DNA of 64,000 nt from Brachybacterium sp. P6-10-X1. GTDB taxonomy: Bacteria > Actinomycetota > Actinomycetes > Actinomycetales > Dermabacteraceae. The stretch lies in the NCBI RefSeq assembly GCF_001969445.1, contig NZ_CP017297.1:3100001-3164000 (forward strand). Reading direction: 5' to 3'. The translations under genes were made by a program, and so were the position numbers. Position 1 is the stretch's first letter. Each line of letters opens with the position of its first letter. Under the pieces are notes generated by a model. It saw only the letters and a program-made list of their open reading frames with translations, had not been told where the DNA came from and did no database searches. Positions 15,847-22,738 of this stretch are shown here, piece after piece.

Positions 15847-17343
15847 TCAGCGGGGGCCCAGCAGCTCCGCGATCTGCGGGTGACCGGCGATGTAGCCCTC
15901 CACCAGCTTCGCCCCCAGCTCCGGGGAGCTGACCAGGGGATGCGTGGCGAAGCCCTGCCAGGCGGCATCGCGGGAGCCGGTGGTGGCAGCTTCGAGGATC
16001 TTCCGCTCGGCCGCGCGCAGTGAACTCATCATGCCCAGCCGTCCCAGTTCGAGGGGTGCCACGGGCAGCGGGTGCACGCCGGTGCCGTCCACCTCGCACA
16101 GCACCTCGAGCACGGCGTCGGCCGGAAGCTCCGGGACGATCCGCTCGGAGGCCGGCGCCTGCTGTCGATCGGCGGCGATGTTGCCGACGTCGAGGATCAT
16201 CCGCTCGCTCCGGCCGGTGGCCAGCGCCGTCATCAGCCGCAGCGCCACCTCCTGGTAGCCGCCGCCGGCGACGTCCTCCTCGCGGCGCTCCTCGTCGCGG
16301 GACTCGGCCATGTAGGTCGCCTCGCGCTCGTGGAGGGTGGAGCGCCAGAGCTCCAGCGGCGAGGTGCAGCAGGACGCGTCCGTCGGGGCGACCGCATGCG
16401 CGGACGTGGGCTCCATCGCGGGCGTGGCGGGCGTGGCGGGCGTGGCCGGCGTGGCCGGCGCGACGGCGTCTGCCGCCGCGAGGTAGAAGTCGCCCTGCTG
16501 CTTGGCGAGGAACTCCCCGCGCGTGGTCGCGGCGGCGGTGATCCGCTCGAGGGCCGCGGTGGTGTGCAGGTAATAGAAGAGGTACTCGTTCGGCAGCGCC
16601 CCGTCGGCCCGGACCCAATCCTTCCCGATCAGGCGCGCTTCCTCGATCTCCTCCAGTGCGGCGTCGTCGGCCAGCAGGCCCGGCAGGCGATCGGACCCGT
16701 CGACCGTCACCGAGCGCAGCCAGCCCAGATGGTTCAACCCGATGTAGTCGACCTCGGCACCGCGCTCGCCGGCGACGAGGTCCATGCCCAGCAGGCGACC
16801 GACCCGCCGCACCAGCCCGATGGGGGTGTCGCAGATGCCCACCACGCGGTCCCCGAGGACCGAGCGCATCGCCTCGGTGACGATGCCGGCCGGGTTGGTG
16901 AAGTTGATGGTCCACGCCCTCGGCGCGACCTCGGCGATCGTGCGGGCGATGTCGAGGGCGACAGGGATGGTGCGCAGGGCGTACGCGAGGCCGCCGGGGC
17001 CGATGGTCTCCTGGCCCAGCAGCCCCAGGTCCAGGGCCACGCGCTCGTCGACGGTGCGGGCCTCGGCGCCGCCCACCCGCACGGCGCTGAAGACGAAGTC
17101 GGCCCCGGTGACGGCCTCGCGCAGATCGGTGGTGGTGCTCAGGTGCGGGGCATGGGCGACCCGTCCGTCGGCCTGCAGCTGCGCCTGCAGCCCGGCGATG
17201 ACGTCGGCGATCGCGTGCAGCCGGCCGGCGTCGACGTCCTGCAGGGCGATCTCGTCGACCTGCAGTCCGGTGGCGCCGGTGGCCACGGCCTCGTACACCA
17301 AGGGCACGCGGAATCCGCCGCCGCCTAGGATCGTCAGCTTCAT
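15847..17343 (-). CDS. GH4-family glycosidase (6-phospho-beta-glucosidase-like)
   Basis: 498-aa NAD+- and Mn2+-dependent glycosidase. Motifs include the NAD fold MKLTILGGGGFRVPLVYEA, NFTNPAGIVTEA, VGICDTP with the metal-binding Cys, GLNHLGWL, and ALPNEYLFYY near the catalytic tyrosine. The family uses oxidation at C3 and works on phosphorylated or free glycosides. A low-complexity (PAT)n insert sits at about residues 293-308. ATG 17343 overlaps the stop of the DeoR gene (ATGA). Because the adjacent importer is an ABC system, not a PTS, phosphorylation would have to come from the PfkB kinase. Confidence 0.88.
   Translation of the reverse strand: MKLTILGGGGFRVPLVYEAVATGATGLQVDEIALQDVDAGRLHAIADVIAGLQAQLQADGRVAHAPHLSTTTDLREAVTGADFVFSAVRVGGAEARTVDERVALDLGLLGQETIGPGGLAYALRTIPVALDIARTIAEVAPRAWTINFTNPAGIVTEAMRSVLGDRVVGICDTPIGLVRRVGRLLGMDLVAGERGAEVDYIGLNHLGWLRSVTVDGSDRLPGLLADDAALEEIEEARLIGKDWVRADGALPNEYLFYYLHTTAALERITAAATTRGEFLAKQQGDFYLAAADAVAPATPATPATPATPAMEPTSAHAVAPTDASCCTSPLELWRSTLHEREATYMAESRDEERREEDVAGGGYQEVALRLMTALATGRSERMILDVGNIAADRQQAPASERIVPELPADAVLEVLCEVDGTGVHPLPVAPLELGRLGMMSSLRAAERKILEAATTGSRDAAWQGFATHPLVSSPELGAKLVEGYIAGHPQIAELLGPR
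16421..16465 (-). repeat. 9-bp in-frame repeat in the GH4 gene
   Basis: About five copies of a 9-base unit (ggcgtggcg/ggcgtggcc) coding Pro-Ala-Thr on the minus strand, inserted between conserved blocks of the GH4 protein. The period preserves the frame. Confidence 0.85.
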
Positions 17344-18110
17344 GGCAGCAGGACCTCCAGGTCCTCCCCCTCGGGGAGGGTGAGTGCATCGGGATCGGGG
17401 CAGCGGTCGGTGATCAGGCCCGTGAACCTGTTCAGGCAGGAGACCTCGAGGAAGCCCGAGCCGGGCAGCTTCTCGTGGTCGGCCAGCAGGAACGCCGAGG
17501 TCGACACCTCGAGCAGGCCGCGCTTGACCGGAACCTCGCTGGGGGTCGAGTCGAGCACGGTCCCGTCGGGCCGGATCCCGGAGGTGCCGAGGAACGCGGT
17601 ATCGACCCTCACCTGGCGCAGCGCGGACTCGGTCAGGGTGCCCACGAGGGACTGGTAGTTCGGGCGCAGCAGCCCGCCGAGCACGACGATGTCCACGTCG
17701 GGCGCCTCGGCGAGGGCCTGGACCACGGCGAGCGAGGCGGTGACGACGGTCAGCGACCGGTGCGCGAGCAGGGGGCACATCGCGGCGACGGTGGTGCCGA
17801 TGTCCAGGGCGATCACGTCGCCCTCGGCGATGCAGGCCACGGCGCGCTCGGCGATCCGGCGCTTCGCCGTCGACGCGGAGGTGGCCACGTCGGCGAAGGC
17901 CCTCACGTCGGCCTCGGGGCGGATGCTGCCGCGCACGTCGCAGGCCCCGCCGCGCACGCGGCGCACCGCGCCGGAGTCCGAGAGCAGCTCGAGGTCGCGG
18001 CGGATGGTGGCCTCGGAGACGGCGAAGTCCGCGCTCAAGCGGCTGACGGTCGCAGAGCCGTGGCGGCGCACGAGGGCGACGATGGCCTCGTGGCGTTCTT
18101 CGCTGAGCAT
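17340..18110 (-). CDS. DeoR-family transcriptional regulator
   Basis: 256 aa. The N-terminal HTH shows the family signature VSRLSADFAVSEATIRRDLELLSDSGAVRRVRGGA (about 22-56), and the C-terminal DeoR sensor has DIGTTVAAM, VVTASLAVVQAL, LGGLLRPNYQSLVG and FLGTSGI, typical for binding sugar phosphates. First gene of the unit with GH4, divergent from the ABC importer operon. Four CGAGCNTG direct repeats in the intergenic region are its probable binding sites. Confidence 0.9.
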   Translation of the reverse strand: MLSEERHEAIVALVRRHGSATVSRLSADFAVSEATIRRDLELLSDSGAVRRVRGGACDVRGSIRPEADVRAFADVATSASTAKRRIAERAVACIAEGDVIALDIGTTVAAMCPLLAHRSLTVVTASLAVVQALAEAPDVDIVVLGGLLRPNYQSLVGTLTESALRQVRVDTAFLGTSGIRPDGTVLDSTPSEVPVKRGLLEVSTSAFLLADHEKLPGSGFLEVSCLNRFTGLITDRCPDPDALTLPEGEDLEVLLP

Positions 18111-18140
18111 GGCGTCACCGTAGCACCGTCCGCGCAATCT

Positions 18141-18205
18141 CGAGCATGAACGAGCGTGACTGTGCACGAGCCTGCATATGCGAGCATGGTGTGGCACCAT
18201 GGTGC
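18141..18205. promoter_or_regulatory. four CGAGCNTG direct repeats plus palindrome (DeoR operator region)
   Basis: CGAGCATG (18141), CGAGCGTG (18151), CGAGCCTG (18168) and CGAGCATG (18181) lie in the same orientation between deoR and the binding-protein gene, followed by the perfect palindrome GCACCATGGTGC (18194-18205). DeoR-family proteins often bind direct repeats, so this is the likely control region for both directions. Confidence 0.55.
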
Positions 18206-18254
18206 TCTGCGCCACAGCACCGCGGCTGTCGCCGCCCGCATCCAGGAGGACCCC

Positions 18255-19634
18255 ATGCGTCGTCTGTCCCGTCGTCATCTGCTCGGCACGAGCGCCGCCG
18301 TCGGAGGCCTCGGTCTCCTCGCGGCCTGCGCCCCCGGCTCCGAGAGCGATTCCGGCGCGAGCGACCGCGGCGGCTCCGGGCCCTCCGCCTCCGACATCGA
18401 GACCGATCCGGCGGCGATGGGCGAGATCACCCTGAAGGTCTGGGACCAGGAGGTCCGCGGCGCCCAGAACGACGCCATCGAATCGCTCATCGAGGCGTTC
18501 GAGAAGGAGTACCCGAACATCACGATCGATCGGGTCAAGCAGTCCTTCGACGACCTGCAGCAGCAGTCCGGTCTGGCGCTGTCCGGCAACGACGTCCCGG
18601 ACGTCCTGCAGGTCAACAACGCCCGCGGCGACATGGGCGAGTTCGTCAAGGCCGGGCAGCTCACCGACCTCACCGGCTACGCCGAGGCCTACGGCTGGGA
18701 GGACCGCTTCCCCGAATCGGTGCTGTCGAAGATGCGCTACTCCGCGGACGCCGTCACCTTCGGCAAGGGCTCCCTGTGGGGACTCCCGCAGACCGGCGAG
18801 GTGTGCGGGATCTTCTACAGCGCGGCGAAGCTCGAGGCTCTGGGGGTCGAGCCCCCGGCGTCCTGGGACGCGGTGTACTCCCTGGTCGAGACCGCGTTGG
18901 AGGCCGGGGAGCTGCCGATCAAACTCGGCAACCTCGAGCAGTGGCCGGCGCTGCACGTCTTCGGCCCGCTGCAGGCCGACTTCGTGCCCACCGACGACAT
19001 CATCAAGCTGGCCATGGGCAACGAGGGCGCGGACTGGACCAGCCCGGAGAGCGTCGATGCCCTCACCCAGCTCGCCGACTGGGCGAGCAGCGGAGCGCTC
19101 GGCGGCTCGCCCAACGGCCTCGCCTACGACACCGCGTGGGCGGAGTACACCGAGGGCGACGGCGTGCTGCTGATCGGCGGTTCCTGGCTGGGCCCGGACA
19201 TGGAGGCCGTGATGGGGGAGGACCTGCACTTCATGGCTCCGCCGGAGGGGGTCGAGGGGAAGCTCGCCACCACCGGCGGGACCGGGCTCCCGTTCTCGAT
19301 CCCGGCCGCCGCGGCGAACGCCGACGCGGCCGCCGCCTACATCGACTACATCACCTCGGACTCCGCGATGGAGCTGATCGCGAAGGCCGGCGGCATGCCC
19401 GTGCTGCGCACCGCGGAGCTCGCCCCGGAATCCGGCGTGAACAAGGAGATCTACGAGGCCTTCGACAAGGTCTCGATCGACGGGGTGCTGCTGCCCTACC
19501 TCGACTACGCCACGCCGACCTTCGCCGACACCGCCGGATCCGCCCTGCAGCAGGTCATCGGCGGCCAGAGCGACCCGGAGGGCGCCGCGGAGGAGCTGCA
19601 GACCGACTACGTGGAATTCACCGCGGAGGGCTGA
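18255..19634 (+). CDS. ABC sugar transporter, extracellular solute-binding lipoprotein
   Basis: 459 aa. ATG 18255 follows AGGAGG; an in-frame GTG 99 bases upstream would place the signal sequence internally, so it is rejected. The N-terminus MRRLSRRHLLGTSAAVGGLGLLAACAP is a twin-arginine lipoprotein signal with lipobox LAAC. The mature part is a family-1 sugar-binding protein: TLKVWDQEVRGAQNDAI, FEKEYPNITIDRV, DVPDVLQVNNARGDMGEFV. Captures an oligosaccharide or glycoconjugate for the two permeases downstream (8-base gap). Confidence 0.92.
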   Translation: MRRLSRRHLLGTSAAVGGLGLLAACAPGSESDSGASDRGGSGPSASDIETDPAAMGEITLKVWDQEVRGAQNDAIESLIEAFEKEYPNITIDRVKQSFDDLQQQSGLALSGNDVPDVLQVNNARGDMGEFVKAGQLTDLTGYAEAYGWEDRFPESVLSKMRYSADAVTFGKGSLWGLPQTGEVCGIFYSAAKLEALGVEPPASWDAVYSLVETALEAGELPIKLGNLEQWPALHVFGPLQADFVPTDDIIKLAMGNEGADWTSPESVDALTQLADWASSGALGGSPNGLAYDTAWAEYTEGDGVLLIGGSWLGPDMEAVMGEDLHFMAPPEGVEGKLATTGGTGLPFSIPAAAANADAAAAYIDYITSDSAMELIAKAGGMPVLRTAELAPESGVNKEIYEAFDKVSIDGVLLPYLDYATPTFADTAGSALQQVIGGQSDPEGAAEELQTDYVEFTAEG

Positions 19635-19642
19635 CGCCGCCG

Positions 19643-20530
19643 ATGTCGAAGAGCCCGCCCTCGGCGGTCGTGCGCTCGCGCGTGACCCCGTACCTGTTCA
19701 TCCTGCCCGCGTTCGCCGTCTATGCGGCGTTCTCGCTGTACCCGCTGGTCCGGGCCGCCCAGTTCTCGCTGTACGACTGGCCCGGATTCGGGCCCTCGAC
19801 CTTCGTGGGCCTGGCGAACTACGTCGACCTCGCCGGGGACGAGGCGTTCCGGGCCGCCATCGGCAACGCCCTCGTGCTGATCGCGTTCTACGCCCTGCTG
19901 CCCTTGGCGATCGGTCTGGTGCTGGCCGCGATCTTCCGCCGCGGGCAGGTGCGCGGGATGGGCTTCTTCCGCTCGGTGATCTTCCTGCCCCAGGTGATCG
20001 CGCTGGTCGTGGTCGCGGTGGCCTGGCGGAACATCTACGCCCCGAACGGACCGCTGAACGAGCTGCTGCGCGCCGTCGGGCTCGACGATCTGGCCCGCGG
20101 CTGGCTGGGCGATCCGGGAGCGGCGCTGCCCGCCGTCGGATTCATCGGCACCTGGCTGGAGATGGGGCTGGTGATGCTGCTGCTGCTGGCGGGCATGAGC
20201 CGCATTCCCGACGACCTCTTCGAGGCGGCGCGCCTGGACGGCGCCGGCCCGGTGCGGGAGTTCTTCGCCATCACCCTGCCCTCGGTGCGCGGCGAGATCG
20301 TCGTCGCCCTGGTGCTGACGATCATCGCCGCGCTGAAGACCTTCGACCTGGTCTACATGACCACCTCCGGCGGGCCCGGCAATGCCACCACCGTGCCCAG
20401 CTACGAGGTGTACTACCGGGCGTTCCAGCTGCGGGAGGTCGGCTCCGCCAGCGCCGTCGCCGTGGTGCTCACTCTCCTGGTGTTCGCGATCAACGTGCTG
20501 GTCACCCGGATCGGGGAACGCGCGTCATGA
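19643..20530 (+). CDS. ABC sugar transporter permease (MalF-type)
   Basis: 295 aa, six transmembrane helices, starting TPYLFILPAFAVYAAFSLYPLVRA, the classic N-terminus of sugar permease subunit 1. The EAA loop that docks the ATPase is EAARLDGAGPVREFFAITLP (about 193-212). Its stop overlaps the next permease start (ATGA). No ATP-binding subunit is encoded in the cluster, so a shared MsiK-like ATPase elsewhere is presumed. Confidence 0.92.
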   Translation: MSKSPPSAVVRSRVTPYLFILPAFAVYAAFSLYPLVRAAQFSLYDWPGFGPSTFVGLANYVDLAGDEAFRAAIGNALVLIAFYALLPLAIGLVLAAIFRRGQVRGMGFFRSVIFLPQVIALVVVAVAWRNIYAPNGPLNELLRAVGLDDLARGWLGDPGAALPAVGFIGTWLEMGLVMLLLLAGMSRIPDDLFEAARLDGAGPVREFFAITLPSVRGEIVVALVLTIIAALKTFDLVYMTTSGGPGNATTVPSYEVYYRAFQLREVGSASAVAVVLTLLVFAINVLVTRIGERAS

Positions 20531-21330
20531 GGGTCTCCGCCGCTGAGCGCACGATGAACTACGTCGTGCTGGTGCTGTTCGCCCTGTTCGCCCTGGCCCC
20601 GATCCTCACGATCCTCGCCACGGCCGTCTCCCCGCAGATCGGTGATCCGGCCGGACTGCATCCGGGCAACTTCGTCGAGGCCTGGCAGGTGGGCGGCTTC
20701 GGCCGTTCGCTGGGCAACTCCCTGATCGTCGCCGCGATCGTGGTCACCGCCGCCGTGACGCTGTCGGTGCTGTCCGGCTACGCCTTCGGAACCATGCGCT
20801 TCCGCGGCTCGACCGTGCTGTTCTACGTGTTCCTGCTGGGGCTGATGATCCCCACCGAGGCGACCGTCATCCCGCTGTTCTTCGACCTGCGGTCCCTGGG
20901 CCTGACCGACACCTACGCCGCGATCGCCCTGCCGCAGATCGCCCAGTCCGTCGCCTTCGGCACCTTCTGGCTGCGAGCCCAGTTCCGCACCCTGCCCGTG
21001 AGCCTGCTGGAGGCCGCGGCGCTGGACGGGGCGGGTCCGGTCCGCTCCCTGCGCAGCGTGGTCGTGCCCGCCTCGGTCCCGGCCCTGACCACATTGCTGG
21101 TGCTGGTGTTCATGTGGACCTGGAACGAATTCCTCATCGCCCTGGTCATGGCCCCCGGCGGGAACCTGCGCACCGCCCCGCTGGGTCTGTCCAACTTCCA
21201 GGGCCAGTACACCGCCGAGCTCGCCCTGCTCTCGGCCGGAGCCGTCATCGTCGCGCTGCCGATGGTGATCATGTTCCTGTTCCTGCAGAGGCACTTCATC
21301 CGCGGAATGCTCGAAGGAGCCGTGAAGTGA
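20527..21330 (+). CDS. ABC sugar transporter permease (MalG-type)
   Basis: 267 aa, six helices. The EAA motif reads LLEAAALDGAGPVRSLRSVV, and the segment MIPTEATVIPLFFDLRSLGL is typical of the second sugar permease. The C-terminus FLQRHFIRGMLEGAVK is the family ending. Overlaps its neighbours on both sides (ATGA upstream; TGATG with the kinase), so the operon is tightly coupled. Confidence 0.92.
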   Translation: MRVSAAERTMNYVVLVLFALFALAPILTILATAVSPQIGDPAGLHPGNFVEAWQVGGFGRSLGNSLIVAAIVVTAAVTLSVLSGYAFGTMRFRGSTVLFYVFLLGLMIPTEATVIPLFFDLRSLGLTDTYAAIALPQIAQSVAFGTFWLRAQFRTLPVSLLEAAALDGAGPVRSLRSVVVPASVPALTTLLVLVFMWTWNEFLIALVMAPGGNLRTAPLGLSNFQGQYTAELALLSAGAVIVALPMVIMFLFLQRHFIRGMLEGAVK

Positions 21331-22613
21331 TGACCGAGAACCGACCGACCCCCGATACCCCGGCCCCGGACCGTCCTGACGCGGCCCGTCCCGCGCCGAG
21401 CCGTCCGCCGTCGGACCCCGACTCCCCGACCACGGACAGCGCGCCGGCGGACCCGGCCCCGCCGACGTCGGCCGCGGAGCGCCCCTGGCTCACCGCCCGG
21501 GAGGCCGCCGCCATCGACGCCGCCTCCGACTGGGATCCCCTGGCCGCGACCCGCGGCCAGGAGGACCCGCCGCTGGACGTGCTGCTGTCCGGAACCGTCT
21601 TCTTCGACATCGTCTTCACCGGGCTGGAGCGTCTGCCCGCTCCCGGCGAGGAGCTGTGGAGCAAGGGCATGGGATCCAGCCCCGGCGGCATCGCGAACCT
21701 CGCCGTCGCCGCCGCCCGCCTCGGCCTGCGCACCGGGCTGGTGGCCGGCTTCGGCGACGACGCCTACGCGGACTGGATGTGGCACACGATGGCGCACGAG
21801 GAGGGCATCGACCTCTCCGCCTCGAGGCGCTTCCCCGACTTCCACTCGCCGCTGACCGCCTCCGTCGCCGCCCAGGGCGACCGGGCGATGGTCACCCACG
21901 GCCACGACCTGCCCGAACCGCTCTCGGTGATGATCGCCCGCGCCCCGGCGGCCCGCGCCGCCGTCGTCGACCTGGCGGGAGAGACCGGCTGGTGGGCGGA
22001 CCTCGCCCGTCGCGGGTCGAAGATCTTCGCCGACATCGGCTTCGACGAGACCGGCCGCTGGGACCTGGCCGACCTCGCGCCGCTGGCCCACTGCCACGCC
22101 TTCACCCCCAACGCCGTCGAGGCCATGGGCTACACCCGCACCGAGAGCCCCGACCGGGCCGTGCGGGCGCTCGCGGAGAAGGTGCCGCTGGCCGTGGTGA
22201 CCGACGGCGCCGCCGGCTCCTACGCGATCGACGCCTCCACCGGCGAGGAGGCCTACTGCCCGGCCGTGCCCGTGACCGCGATCGACACCACCGGTGCCGG
22301 GGACGTCTTCGCCGCCGCCATGGTGCTGGGCAGCCTCGCGGACTGGCCGCTGGCCGAGCGGTTGAAGTTCGCCTCGCTCTGCTCCGCGCTGGCCGTCCAG
22401 CAGTTCGGCGGGTCCCTGGCCGCCCCCGGCTGGGGCGACATCACCGACTGGTGGCGCCACCTCTCCGACGCGGCCGACGGCGGGGACCTGCGCGCCGCCT
22501 ACACCCGCGACGGCTACCGATTCCTCGACGACGTCGTCCCCGACCACCAGGTCCAGGGCCGACGCCGCGCCCAGGGCACCTTCGCCCTGCGCTCGGACGC
22601 CGGCAAGCACTGA
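21330..22613 (+). CDS. PfkB-family carbohydrate kinase with Pro-rich N-terminal extension
   Basis: 427 aa, about 100 more than usual. Residues 1-80 are Pro/Asp/Ala-rich and disordered-looking. The ribokinase fold starts near LDVLLSGTVFFDIVFTGLERLPAPGEELW, with GGIANLAVAAARLGLRTGLVAGFGDD and the catalytic signature DTTGAGDVFAAAMVLG near residues 316-331. It phosphorylates a sugar or amino sugar taken up by the adjacent importer, and could supply the 6-phospho substrate for the GH4 enzyme. Start overlaps the permease stop by one base. Confidence 0.88.
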   Translation: MTENRPTPDTPAPDRPDAARPAPSRPPSDPDSPTTDSAPADPAPPTSAAERPWLTAREAAAIDAASDWDPLAATRGQEDPPLDVLLSGTVFFDIVFTGLERLPAPGEELWSKGMGSSPGGIANLAVAAARLGLRTGLVAGFGDDAYADWMWHTMAHEEGIDLSASRRFPDFHSPLTASVAAQGDRAMVTHGHDLPEPLSVMIARAPAARAAVVDLAGETGWWADLARRGSKIFADIGFDETGRWDLADLAPLAHCHAFTPNAVEAMGYTRTESPDRAVRALAEKVPLAVVTDGAAGSYAIDASTGEEAYCPAVPVTAIDTTGAGDVFAAAMVLGSLADWPLAERLKFASLCSALAVQQFGGSLAAPGWGDITDWWRHLSDAADGGDLRAAYTRDGYRFLDDVVPDHQVQGRRRAQGTFALRSDAGKH

Positions 22614-22738
22614 GCGGGGCATCGAGAGCTGCCGCGGCCGCGCGACGACGCGAGGTCGCGGGAGCCGCCCGAGACCATCTCGAGACATCCCGACCTCGTG
22701 CCGCATCGCCGCGGCGCCCCGTGAGAGACGAGAACCCC

